Both the position numbers and the translations under genes were made by a program. 64,000 bases of DNA from Macrotis lagotis (taxonomy: Eukaryota > Chordata > Mammalia > Peramelemorphia > Peramelidae), in the NCBI RefSeq assembly GCF_037893015.1, contig NC_133661.1, positions 228,813,157-228,877,156 on the forward strand. The letters are read 5' to 3'. Shown here one piece after another: positions 11,411-21,175 of this stretch. Positions within the stretch are counted from its first letter, which is position 1; the number at the start of each line of letters is the position of its first letter. Under the pieces are notes generated by a model. That model ran no database searches. It had not been told where the DNA came from and saw nothing but the letters and a program-made list of their open reading frames with translations.

Positions 11411-12151
11411 AGTGGTGCTCCTAGGCAGGAGGTGACATTTCTAAGAACCTGTCTCTACTGTGCATAGAATTTAATGGTTTTATGGGGCCTCCAAGATACC
11501 ATCTGGGACTCAAGATCATAATAGAAACAACTTTTAGACTCACAAAAGCCAAGAAAAGGCAGAGGTATGGCCCACAGAAATCCAACCAGAAAGTATTAGT
11601 GCCAGGCTGAAGAAATTAGGAGATTGTTGTTTGTAGCTGGGTAATCCGAGAGTTCATGGTTAGCATGACATTGACATGGATTCTAAAATCCTCTCTTTTA
11701 GTCAAAAACAGAAACAGTCCAGAGAGGTTTGGTAAGGTTTATCTTTTTAAATTTTAAATTAGAGAAGAGAGTTTAAAAAGTATCTAGTTAAACCCCCTTA
11801 TTTTAAAGATGAGGAAATTGCTTTCAAAGAGGTACTTAACAGAACCAATATTTGAACCCAAGTCTTTTCCCACTATACTGTGCTGCTTATGACTACTTTG
11901 TCTACAGTCATGTCCTTCCATATATTCACCCAGACCAATTACTGCCCTGGTTCTGGGGAGGTTAACTTGAAAGTAGAGGTGACTTTTGGCCTAGAAAAAT
12001 GGGTACTAATAGTTAGTTCTCTGCTTCTTGTGCACAAGGTTAGCCATCATGCCCTAACCAAAATAAATACCTCTAAGTTTCCAGTGGCAATATACCATAT
12101 AGAAAGGTTATTAAAAATACATTTGGGTGACCTGGCCCTGTCAATACTAAT
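11411..12151. other. No gene recognised
   Basis: A 95-codon frame at 11,880-12,167 has no recognisable domain. A decayed SINE-like piece is possible near 11,780-11,880 ('ttaaagatgaggaaattg'). Otherwise nothing stands out. Confidence 0.3.
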
Positions 12152-12290
12152 GCACTCAGGAAACTGAAGGCAGCTCCCAGGATAGTCATGTCAGGTTTAG
12201 AATTCAAATACTTAGTGGCTGAGTAATTACTGTAATAATTAATTTCCATTGGTCAATTCAGCAATCAGACATGTCACTTTACACATGGGG
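12152..12290 (+). repeat. Unassigned dispersed repeat, uninterrupted copy
   Basis: This segment matches 14,484-14,569 and then, without a break, 15,578-15,610. The shared wording includes 'aaactgaaggcagct', 'gtggctgagtaattact' and 'aataattaatttccatt'. It is therefore a paralogous empty site for the roughly 1-kb insertion at 14,570-15,574. Confidence 0.7.
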
Positions 12291-12306
12291 AAAGTTTCTC
12301 CCTGTA

Positions 12307-12310
<4 letters not shown>

Positions 12311-12361
<51 letters not shown>
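12311..12361. repeat. (TA)n microsatellite
   Basis: A perfect TA run of about 25 units. Confidence 0.95.
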
Positions 12362-12365
<4 letters not shown>

Positions 12366-13157
12366 TTTTTAAGAAATAGGGCAGAGAGATCAATATTTAC
12401 TTAAGATTTGGACACCAGTTTGTGGAATGAATGAAATGCTTTTACCTTGCCTGGATTATGGCTTCAGGTTACATTGGAGCGGGGCAAAATAACCTTTAGC
12501 TTAAAACTTTCCAGAGGATGCTTATAATTCTTTTTATTTTCTCCCAGAGTACATAAAGTACAGTATAACCAGATGTTATAATTGCTGTATTTGAAACAGC
12601 AGCAGCAAAGTCTGGACCCTTAAATACAATGTGCCTGCATCTCTGTGGGAACTTGGACAGATTTACTTTCATTCTCTTTTTACTAGAGGCCAAAGCTTCT
12701 AGCCTGAGGCAATACGGTTGACTGGAAAGTGGACTGGCCTCAAGGGCAGGGGCCTGGATTGCAATCTGGGTTCTGCCAGGAGCTTTAGAGTTCCAATATC
12801 TCTGTGTTTTGGGGGACTTAGAGCTTTATACGAAAGAGGCAGATCAGCCAGCAAGGTTGACAGGCTAGTGATGCTAAATGCAAAGGGGCCTTTTTTTTTT
12901 TTTTAATACATTTCAACTAATACAGAGGAAGGCTTGGGACTTAACTTGAGATACCAAAGGGCATGAGGAAAGGAACTCAGAAAGAAGGAAAATGGGTTCA
13001 TCTGAATCAGAGTCATCAAAAAGATAAGGATACAGGCTGATTTCTAAATGGAAGAGGATACATTTATGATTTAACCAGTGGAGGGAAAGCTGGTCCTAGT
13101 TTCAGATTCTCCCTCCTTCATTCACACTATCCAACTCTATCTCTCAATTTGAACCCT
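12362..13157. other. No gene recognised
   Basis: This is unassigned sequence with a T16 run near 12,889-12,904. The short frames at 12,496-12,906 have no domain. Confidence 0.35.
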
Positions 13158-13297
13158 GGTGGTCATTACTGAGGCAAAGGGGTTAAATGACTTACCTCAG
13201 GTCACACAGCTACTAAGTATTCCAGGTTGGATTTGAACTCAGGTCTCCTGACTCCAGAGCAGATTTTTTTTATCCACTGTGCCACCTAACTGTCCCT
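13158..13297 (-). mobile_element. WSINE/MIR-type SINE
   Basis: 'gaggcaaaggggttaaatga', 'ggtcacacagctactaagta', 'ggatttgaactcaggtctcc' and 'atccactgtgccacctaact' are in order. The short flank GTCATT is present on both sides. Confidence 0.75.
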
Positions 13298-13397
13298 GTA
13301 GTCATTTTCATTAAACCCTCAGGTCATTCTCCTTCCTTCATTATGAGTTTAGTGCCTGAATTACCATATTTCTCTTCACCCCAACTTCTGCCCTTAC

Positions 13398-14108
13398 ACT
13401 AGGGCAAGGGTGAGGAACATCTGGCTCACAGGCCACATAATGTCCATGGTCTTGATACAGAGAATCATGGGCATAGGGAATACTGAAATTAATTGGAAAC
13501 AAATTTTGTAAATCTTTTGTTTGCGCTATTAAAAAGCTTCACTCTTCCTCTATCACTCTTTAAAACACTCCATCTGGACCTCCAGTCTGGCCTTGGTCAT
13601 ATTCTCATTGCTAATGCAAACTCTCCAATGTGGGACCTGGGCAACTCCCATGTCATTACCTCTTCCCATGGACCCAGAGGGAGGAATTTAGGGAGATTCT
13701 GGTTGAGGCTGTCTTTTTTTTTTTTTTTACTTTCAGACTTCTGTTTAATCTTACAGCTGTACTGTCAGGATTAATTAACATTCCACCAGATTTTCTTTAA
13801 TCTCTTTTTAACTTTTCTATCATTTTCTTTGTGTTCTAACTACTTCTCAATAAATCTCTATTTTCTTTTTTTACACCTGCATTCCTGTGTCAAGTTCATT
13901 CTTCAGAGGAAAACACTGAATCACTGCAACAGTCTGGCATTACCTTGGCAATCACAGTGGGGGGGGGGGGCAGAGTTTCGAAATTCAACAAATCTAGGAG
14001 CATTTTAGAGGTGAATTAATTAAATGTTTGACCAAATCTAGCAGGCAGATGATGTCATAACTATCCAAATGACCCTTAGCAGAAACAAAGTTTCCCACCC
14101 CTACTGTA
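13398..14108. mobile_element. hAT-type DNA transposon, non-autonomous, with an internal insertion
   Basis: The ends are imperfect terminal inverted repeats of hAT/Charlie type. The left end reads CAAGGGTGAGGAACATCTGG and the right end, read inward on the other strand, CAGTAGGGGTGGGAAAC. TAGGGC flanks both ends. 'ggctcacaggccacataatg' is typical of the subterminal part. No transposase frame is visible. The middle (13,482-13,931) looks like a later insertion. Confidence 0.6.
13482..13931 (+). mobile_element. Possible solo LTR inside the hAT element
   Basis: It starts TG and ends CA ('aacagtctggca'), with an AATAAA at 13,849-13,854 about 80 bp before the end. The first 45 bases resemble the start of the probable LTR at 14,570 ('gaaacaaattttgtaaatct' against 'gaaacaaattctataatctt'). 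The target duplication is not convincing. This is an inference of moderate to low certainty. Confidence 0.35.
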
Positions 14109-14320
14109 GGGCTATTAACATATATATCTATGTCCCTCATCTATCCTAACTTCCCAATTTCTAAATCTACCCAATTCCCTGGTCTACTCTTCTACTCCAC
14201 CTACAAAGATGATCATACCCTTGATCTTGTCATTACCTACTAGTATTCTACTTCCATGTTTATTAACTCTAAATTTCTTTTAGCCGATTCTTATATTTTA
14301 TTGGTCTGTCTCTCCTAGGG
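14109..14320 (+). mobile_element. L2-like LINE fragment, endonuclease region
   Basis: The + strand translation near 14,205-14,240 reads DDHTLDLVIT, which fits the Asp-His motif region of the apurinic endonuclease of L2/CR1-clade LINEs. It may belong to the same L2 whose RT lies at 21,943-22,759. Related sequence may also lie at 13,305-13,397. Confidence 0.5.
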
Positions 14321-14321
14321 T

Positions 14322-14485
14322 TTTGTTGTTCATTCTGACCCCCTTTGGAATTTTCTTTGTAAAGATACTGGAGTGATTTCCAGTTTCCTTCTCCAACTCA
14401 TTTTACAGATGAGGAACCTGAGGCAAACAGGGTTAACACAGCACTTAAGTATCTGAGGCCAGATTTGAACTCAAGTAGGTAAGTC
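14322..14485 (-). mobile_element. MAR1-like SINE, 5'-truncated
   Basis: 'gttttgttgttcattctgac', 'ccagtttccttctccaactc', 'acagatgaggaacctgaggc' and 'ccagatttgaactcaagtag' are present. The tRNA-like head is missing. Confidence 0.75.
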
Positions 14486-15087
14486 TAATGTATTCAGAAA
14501 ACTGAAGGCAGCTGCCAGGATAGCTATGGAAAGTCTAGAATTCAAATATTTAGTGGCTGAGTAATTACTTGATGCAGGGAATTATGAATGGAGAAAATTT
14601 GTAATCAGAAACAAATTCTATAATCTTTTATGCTCTTAAATTTTGTTAATTGTAAAAGGCTGTTTGTTCCTGAGGTGTAAACTGACCCCTGTTGATTGTA
14701 TCCTGTCTCCTGTTGACCCCAGTTGTTTGTATCCTATCTCCCCATTCCTCCTTTTACCCAGATTTTGGTTCTCAACTACTTGACCTTGCCCACTGATGCT
14801 GGGATGACAGGAAATGACAGAGATCATGCACCTTAGGACAGGAAGGACTAGTATGTAACTTGCCTATTGGAAAATACCTGAGCAAGGTGCTAGAGCCCTC
14901 CCCAAGCACCAGCCCTTGTCCAACCAACTACAGAAACGTATTTACGAGGAAGCTTCGCCTCTTGCTTCTTCTTGACTCTGCCTTCCACCTTGCAGGATGT
15001 CTGCATCTCTCTTCCCTTCCTAGGTCATGCACTCTCCTATGCCAGGCCCTGGTGGTTCACTATGGGCCCTATGTCTTATGGTTGGGG

Positions 15088-15191
<104 letters not shown>

Positions 15192-15275
15192 ACTCTTATT
15201 TAAAATTCACCTAGCCAATCTTCAAAATGCTTACTGCTTTTCTAGAAGTTTTAATATGTTTACTTTGTAATAATT

Positions 15276-15446
15276 ATTTTTTTAGGTTTTTGCTAGGCAA
15301 TGGGGTTAAGTGGCTTGCCCAAGGCCACACACAGCTAGGCAATTATTGTCTGAGATGGGATTTGAACCCAGATACTCCTGACTCTGAACCCAGGTACTCC
15401 TGACTCCAGGGCTGGTGCTTTATCCACTGCACCACCTAGCTGCCCA
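15276..15446 (-). mobile_element. WSINE1/SINE1-type SINE with perfect target duplication
   Basis: This is a complete reverse-oriented WSINE. The 15-bp TACTTTGTAATAATT is repeated exactly at 15,261-15,275 and 15,447-15,461. Inside, a 22-bp unit (15,364-15,385) is tandemly duplicated at 15,386-15,407 with one or two differences, which lengthens the element. The perfect duplication suggests a fairly recent insertion. Confidence 0.92.
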
Positions 15447-15678
15447 TACTTTGTAATAATTTGTAAGAAAATCCAGAGCAGTTTTTAAATCCTAGGAAGC
15501 ATTTGAATTTCTTCATCTTTCAGTAACCCTCAATTTCTATCTTTAATTGGTGAACCCAAATCCCATTACCAACAGACTGAAATAATTAATTTCCATTTCT
15601 CAATTCAGCCTTTCAGGCTTGGTTGGCACTAGCTATCCCTCATCCTAGGGTATAGAAACCCTAATCTAACCTATCATT

Positions 15679-15820
15679 TATTTTTTGTTTTTGTGGGACA
15701 ATGGGGTTAAGTGACTTGCCCAAAGTCACACACCTATTAAGTATCAAGTGCCTAAGTTTGGATTTGAACTCAGATCCTCCTGATTTCAGGGCAGGTTGGT
15801 GCTCTATCCACTATGCCCCC
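15679..15820 (-). mobile_element. WSINE-type SINE with target duplication
   Basis: 'tgggacaatggggttaagtg' through 'ggtgctctatccactatgcc' is a reverse-oriented copy. CTAACCTATCATT (15,666-15,678) and CTAACCTATCACT (15,821-15,833) are the flanking duplications. Confidence 0.88.
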
Positions 15821-15836
15821 CTAACCTATCACTTTC

Positions 15837-16423
15837 CTTTTTTTAAATTTTTGAACCATATTGAAGTTTATTAAAATTTAATAGAAATTTGCCAATTTAA
15901 AGGGATATGCTTTCATAAATACCAATGCTGGATGGTTTGAGTATTATAAAATCTGGCAGGAGGACTTCAATTTGAAATGTTAATCTTTTTTTTAATATTT
16001 ATTTATCTATTTTTCCAACTACATACAATGGTAATTTTCAGCAATCTATTTTTGGCAAGGTTTTGAATTTTACATTTTTCTCCCTCCTCTCTCCCTTCCT
16101 TCATGTCCCCCCTCCCCCACCTTCCTGAACAAGAGCAATCGGATGTAGGCTCTACAAGCATATCTGTGTTAAACATAGATCCATATTAATTATGTTGAGA
16201 AAGAAGAATCAAATCCAAATGGAAGAAAAAATTAGAAAGAAAAAACAACATAAGGCATGACAACTTTTAAAAAATTGAAGATAGTAATCTTTGTTCTGTA
16301 TTTAAACTCCACAGTTCCTTCTCTAGATTTGGAAAGTATTTTCTTTCCCAAGTCTTTTAGAATTGTCTTTGATTTTTGTACAGCTGAAAAGAACAAGTTC
16401 ATCATAGTTGATCATCACTCTAT
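15837..16423 (-). mobile_element. 5'-truncated L1 with probable 3' transduced flank
   Basis: The right part (about 15,987-16,423) is the marsupial L1 3'UTR in reverse ('ttttccaactacatacaatg', 'ctgtgttaaacatagatcca'). To its left is an inner T-rich run, then about 140 bp that is not L1, then the outer T-rich run at 15,838-15,850. On the minus strand an AATAAA (15,867-15,872) lies about 14-17 nt before the outer A tract, as expected for read-through past the L1's own signal. CTAACCTATCACTTTC (15,821) and CTAGCCTATCACTTTC (16,424) flank the whole unit. Confidence 0.7.
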
Positions 16424-16439
16424 CTAGCCTATCACTTTC

Positions 16440-16612
16440 TTTTATTTATTTATTTTTTTAGTTGGCTTTTTTTTTTTTGGAAGGCAATGGTGTTATGTGA
16501 CTTGCCCAAGGCCACACAGCTAGGTAATTATTAAGTATCTGAGGCCAGATTTGAACTGAGGTACTCCTGACTCCAGGGCAGGTGCTCTATCCACTGCGCC
16601 ACCTAGCTGCTC
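16440..16612 (-). mobile_element. WSINE1/SINE1-type SINE with perfect target duplication
   Basis: This is a complete reverse-oriented copy with a T-rich left end. The 16-bp CTAGCCTATCACTTTC occurs exactly at 16,424-16,439 and 16,613-16,628. Confidence 0.93.
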
Positions 16613-16628
16613 CTAGCCTATCACTTTC

Positions 16629-17165
16629 AATTCAACACCTTTCATTTCTTTACCAGTCTATCATTCATGCACTGGATATACTTTTCTCCTTTCCCTATCT
16701 CCAGCTCTGAGCAAATCAGTTCAATTCTACACTGTTCTCTACTTTTAAATCTCTTGCTCTCCCCCATGTCCATTGCCAATCCCACCTTGCTAAACCCCAG
16801 ACTTAAATTTTTCTCATTCCTCCCTCCTATATGCATGCTATTCAATAGAACTGAAGAAAATCACAGAATGTGTTGATTGGGTCCAATCTACAAATTTTTC
16901 TACTCATACCTATTCAAACAATTTGATATTTCACTTACCACAGAGGTTTTTCCAAATATTTTCATCCTTTCTCAAACAACTCTTGCTTCTTCTTGACTCT
17001 GCCTTCCCATATTTTTAGTTGAGAACCTTGTTTCAAGCTTCACTGAAAAAAGATTGAAGCTATTCACTTAGAGCTCCCTCTTTCCCCCTTATCATCTCAC
17101 ATCATTCAGGTATCTTTCCTCACAATATCTGATACTTCTGTCTAAAATTCAGAAGTAGTCCTTTT
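16629..17165 (+). mobile_element. Probable L2-like LINE interior fragment
   Basis: This is pyrimidine-rich old sequence between the endonuclease-like piece (14,200) and the RT piece (21,943). It is assigned to L2 mainly by position and texture. The 67- and 69-codon frames here are on opposite strands and show no domain. Confidence 0.35.
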
Positions 17166-17179
17166 TCTTTCTTTCTTTT

Positions 17180-17227
<48 letters not shown>

Positions 17228-17229
17228 TT
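17161..17229. repeat. (CTTT)n microsatellite
   Basis: A tetranucleotide CTTT run that adjoins the T-rich end of a reverse-oriented SINE, so it probably grew from that SINE's tail. Confidence 0.93.
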
Positions 17230-17335
17230 TTGTAAGGCAATGGAGTTAAGTGACTTGCTCAAGGTCACCCAGCTAAGTAATTATTGTCTGAGGCTGGATT
17301 TGAACTTGGGTCCTCCTGATTTCAGGTCTGGTGCT
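17229..17335 (-). mobile_element. WSINE-type SINE, truncated
   Basis: 'taaggcaatggagttaagtg', 'ggtcacccagctaagtaatt' and 'ttgaacttgggtcctcctga' are present, but the tRNA-like head (CCACCTAGCTGCC on this strand) is missing. Confidence 0.8.
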
Positions 17336-17497
17336 AACCATTCTTATTTCCAAGGCAAATCTTTCTCCAGGTATCCATCCAGTTCCTCTTGTCTTCTCCA
17401 GCATATTGTCTTCCATTTTATCCCTCTCTTTAATTTAAATTCAAAAAATTCTTCAAATCTTCTTATCTCTTGACTTCTCTGATGCCCACAAAAAGCC
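17336..17497 (+). mobile_element. L2-like LINE fragment, left of the retrovirus
   Basis: The stretch ending 'gatgcccacaaaaagcc' reads on, across the retrovirus, into 'aatccatgtctctcccatca' at 21,945. It is therefore the left half of the retroviral target. Confidence 0.5.
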
Positions 17498-17748
17498 TGT
17501 AAGGGATTGTTGAGTGTGGGAGTACTGGCCTGAGGAAGTAAACGTGTATCACCTGGTGTCCTCAAGCACCAGAGTATTGTTTTACTGGTTGATTGGAGAG
17601 TGCCATGCGAGTGGGAGTGGACCAGTGACTGGGGAGGATATTTAAGCACTTGTATTTGGTTTAATAAGTGGAGAACTTTCCATCTTTATCTCCTGCCTCT
17701 TCAACGTTTGTCTGAGTAAAGGATAAGCTAGCCCAGTGGAACACAACA
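17498..17748 (+). repeat. 5' LTR
   Basis: It runs from TGTAAGGGATTG to AACACAACA, 251 bp. ATATTTAA at 17,638-17,645 is the likely TATA element. The position of the poly(A) signal reads AATAAG (17,663-17,668), so the signal is lost here but intact in the 3' LTR. It carries a short segment (about 17,516-17,531) that the 3' LTR lacks. Confidence 0.88.
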
Positions 17749-17750
17749 TA

Positions 17751-17768
17751 TGGCGCCCAACATGGGGC
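17751..17768 (+). promoter_or_regulatory. Primer binding site, tRNA-Lys type
   Basis: TGGCGCCCAACATGGGGC lies 2 nt after the LTR end. It matches the 3' end of tRNA-Lys(1,2) with one apparent mismatch (A where G is expected). This is minus-strand DNA priming, the class K type. Confidence 0.88.
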
Positions 17769-17981
17769 ATGAAGGCAAGGAAAAAAACATTTTGAGGCAC
17801 AGTCTGTAGACAGTGTGAAGCAGGTAGTGGCCCCCAGTGCACCAGGATGTGGGGGCCCAAGTCCTTCTGATCGAGGGATAAGGACCAAGCAGAGCCACAC
17901 ATCAAAGGAGCAAGGTAAAAAGCTTCCAGGTGACATCCTGGAGAAAAAAGACTTTGGAGAGGTAACAATTTAATTGTTACT
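17769..17981 (+). other. Retroviral leader
   Basis: About 210 bp between the primer site and the gag start. Candidate splice donors (AAGGTAAAA near 17,910 and GAGGTAACA near 17,960) are visible. Packaging function is expected here but not demonstrable. Confidence 0.6.
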
Positions 17982-19093
17982 ATGGGGCATATATTAAGGA
18001 TATTTCAAAGGAAGTTGGAACGAGGAGGTATGAAGGAAATCGAAGGTAAAGGGAAAGTGTATTTGCCTCCATGGCCTGAGGCAGAAGAAACAAATAAGTA
18101 TTATCAAGAAAAGCCTTGGATTAATCCTACAGCACCTTGTGAAGAAACTTCAGCTTTACAAAAAAGCCATTGAAAGAGCAAAGAATGAGGGAGAAAGTTT
18201 GGGGGATTTAGGAGCTGAGTTTCAGTCATATCCTGTTATTGAGGAGCCAGATCCTTTTAATCCAGGAAACCTTAGGAAAAGACATGAGCCAGTAAATATA
18301 AAAGCAGTCAGAGATTTAAAGAAGGCTATAGAAGAATACAGGGCAAGATCACATTTTATCCAGTTACAATTGGATACTCTTGCATACTCCATATTAAGAC
18401 TGAATGATTGGAAGCAGATAGGGCATGTTTTTCACTGGGACAATCTGTCTTTCAGATGACAGAGTTTGTAGAACAGTGAAGACAGATGACTTTGAGGCGG
18501 GCACAAGGTCCCAATTCCACCACATTTTATGAACAATTAAGTGGCGCAGGTCAATTAAGGGTTAGAAACATATGAAAGAATTGCTGCCTGTGGAAAGAAT
18601 GCTTGGGGATGTATTCCAATACAAAATAAAAAGAAAGAACCATTTGTACTTATCAAAGAAATAAGGCATTTGTAGATTTCTTTGCCTGATTGCAGGAGGC
18701 AGTGGGAAGAACTTTAGGAGATGAAGCAGGAATAGATGTATTAATAAAACAATTAGCATGGGCTAATACAAATGCTGATTGTCAGAAAGCAATGATTGGC
18801 TTAAGAAAGGATGACCCCATTGAGGAAATGATTCAAAGATGCGACAGAATAGGTCTCAGATGTATCATGCAGAATTAATGGCAGAAGCATTTGTTAATAT
18901 GCACATGGGAAATAAAGAGAAACGGACTTGCTTTGTTTGTGGAAAGCCTGGACATTTAAAGAAAAATTGTTGGAATGCCCAAGGAGCTAAACCCAGAAAG
19001 GTCAGGGCACATTGTCCTAAAATGCCCAAGGAGCTAAACCCACTAAAAACTGTAAAAGCATCAAATTTGATTGCTTTGGGCATCAGAATGTAG
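17982..19093 (+). pseudogene. gag: Broken gag (matrix, capsid, nucleocapsid remnants)
   Basis: Gag forms the virion core. The ATG at 17,982 opens a 63-codon frame beginning Met-Gly, so an N-myristoylation start is plausible. Most of the matrix seems deleted, because a Pro-rich linker and then capsid-like sequence follow within about 80 codons. Capsid N-terminal similarity lies in a second frame at about 18,220-18,450. The major homology region and capsid C-terminal part lie in a third frame at 18,690-18,878. Nucleocapsid has one intact zinc knuckle (Cys-X2-Cys-X4-His-X4-Cys, 18,929-18,970). The second knuckle, expected after it, is degenerate. The frame changes at least three times and stops occur between segments. 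It is not functional as a full polyprotein. Confidence 0.82.
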
Positions 19094-19099
19094 AAAAGG

Positions 19100-19830
19100 A
19101 AAGGGACCCTCTCCCAGGGGCCCCTCAAAGGCAATCATGGAGTATGACAGGACCAGCAGGGGATGGAATGGAAAAACCAGTATGCAGCTTTGGCAGCAAG
19201 CTGACCCATACAAAACTATTGATGATTAAAAGTGCTGGGAAATTTAGGGTACCTACACATGCTTTTATTGAAGTGCCTATTCACTCTTTACCATTAAAGG
19301 ATAAGGAGTTTGCAATCATTTTGGCTCCACCAAATACAGAATACATTCACATCATACCTTTAGCAAAGCACATGAGTGGAGAAATTTTCTCTGTTGCAAT
19401 AGTGAATACTAATGATGATGATAGCTACATAAATGAGAACCAATGCATAGCTCAGTTCTGTGTTTTCTCAGGATCTGGTATAAATTGGGAGGAAAAGGAG
19501 CTGATAAGGGGGCCAAAACTGAGAAACAACAATGAAATTATGTTTACTATTACAATTTCTTCAGGAAAAACCTCTTTGTGTTATCCAAGTAAAAGGAATT
19601 GCTTTCTTAGGCTTGATTGACACTGGGGCAGATTGCACTGTGTTCCCCATACAAATCTGTCCACTAGCTTGGCCTAAACAAGCTGCCTATATTAACCTAG
19701 TAGACCTTGGAGGCCAAGAGGAAACAGAAATTACTTGTCAACCTTTGAAATCACTCCTTTCATAGTTGAAGGACTCCCTACAATATTCTGGGGAAGAGAT
19801 ATATTGCATCAATTAGGGGCAAAAATTAGC
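19100..19830 (+). pseudogene. pro: Broken dUTPase-protease (pro)
   Basis: The first part (19,144-19,620, 158 codons open) resembles betaretroviral dUTPase, the enzyme that removes dUTP. The late SGEI and IAQF motifs can be seen, but the catalytic region looks degenerate. After a frameshift near 19,565 the aspartic protease follows. Its active-site triad DTG-Ala is intact at 19,619-19,630. A second frameshift near 19,740 moves to the frame holding the protease C-terminal GRD motif (about 19,790-19,800). The two shifts and the truncated context make activity unlikely. The dUTPase-protease order supports class II assignment. Confidence 0.82.
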
Positions 19831-19932
19831 ATGGATTTTTTGATTGGGGCTGCTGTTGAGTTGGAAAGTAAAGTCTCTGAGGGGGATGGGGCTTCTTCTT
19901 CAGTGGCAGTTGGTCACCCAAACACCAGTGCC

Positions 19933-20497
19933 ATGAACAGGATGCAAGGGACCTTCTGGCCACTCCTCTTGGCTGTCACTGCCTGCCTGGCTGTGCTATG
20001 TATGCTAAGCATGACCCAAACCCCTAACCTATGGCCAACTTCAGAGACTCCTCATTGGTTACACTGACCCTGGCATCCACTCTAGTGCCCACGATGAATT
20101 CTACTCCCAAAGCCACAATGAATTCTGCTCTCCAGCCCACAACCAAACACCCCACAACCCTTGCTCTGGCAATTACTCAAGTAATTGTTTAGTGGAACCT
20201 ACTACCAATCCATCTCCAACTAATTCTATAGCTAAACCTTTACCTTCAGTCTCAGTGATCCCAGTTGTCACCACAGTTGTCACAACTGGTGCACCAGACA
20301 CTACTGTGATTCCCACCCCTTCTATGAGAAAATCTTTTGATGAAGTTAGTTTCATTGAAGAAATTGTTGTCATGAAAACCTTTGGGTGGAACTCTTTTTC
20401 TCTCTTACTCTTTCAATTGCTCTCTCTCTCTCATTCTCTTTTGCCCCCACCCTCTGCAGAGGTGGGGGGGGGGAAGAAGGGAAATCTTACTTTTTAA
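19933..20497 (+). pseudogene. Post-protease open stretch: hydrophobic leader, then Ser/Thr/Pro-rich; env remnant or captured sequence
   Basis: Two overlapping frames are open. Frame one has an ATG at 19,933, then a strongly hydrophobic run (residues 7-25, Trp-Pro-Leu rich) like a signal peptide or membrane anchor, and stops at 20,067. Frame two is open from 20,015 to 20,494 (160 codons without a stop). It has several Asn-X-Ser/Thr sites, and its middle is rich in Thr, Pro, Val and Ser (about 20,192-20,330), like a mucin-type stalk. A second hydrophobic run lies near its end. The position fits the start of env after a large deletion of pol, but I recognise no surface or transmembrane env motif. 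A captured host segment or chance openness are alternatives. Confidence 0.4.
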
Positions 20498-21124
20498 AAC
20501 TTCTAAACTCAAATTTGTCTCAGAAGGTATGCAGGAAGGGTAAGATGCCCCCAAAACTTGTTTTAAAAATCAAGGGACCCCCATGCCCTCTTCCTGGTTT
20601 GGGGAGGGGGGGTTGGGCAATAACCATGTTTCTCTTAGGTTTTTGATTGGGAAGTTTCGTGGTCAATTAGTTAAGGAAAAAGGAGAAGAAGACTTTTTTC
20701 TGGGACTGGGAAATTCAGATTTCATCTTTTTCAATGAAGCCTATGCTTATGGATAATATCTCTGTAATAGAGTAGCTAATTTTTGTTAATTTTGTGAAGT
20801 TGTTTAAGAATGCATTCAATTTTTTTGATTGGCTATATCAAGATTTTCATGAATATATATGAGGTTCCTCAAGAAATCCTGATTGATTCCAAATATTTTT
20901 TTCTTTACATGTCTTAATTGGTGCATTCAAAATATAAAAATATGTGTGTATATGTGTGTATGCATATTTAAACATCAATAGGACATTTTACATCCCTCCA
21001 CTGGCCTGGAGAGGTGGAAAAATGTTTCTGTATTCTGAGATCTGGTACTGGTCAGGGTATCAATCTCAGCTTGGTAAATGTGATACAAAAGAATTATTTC
21101 TGTGTTTGTGTTACTGTCTAAATT

Positions 21125-21175
<51 letters not shown>

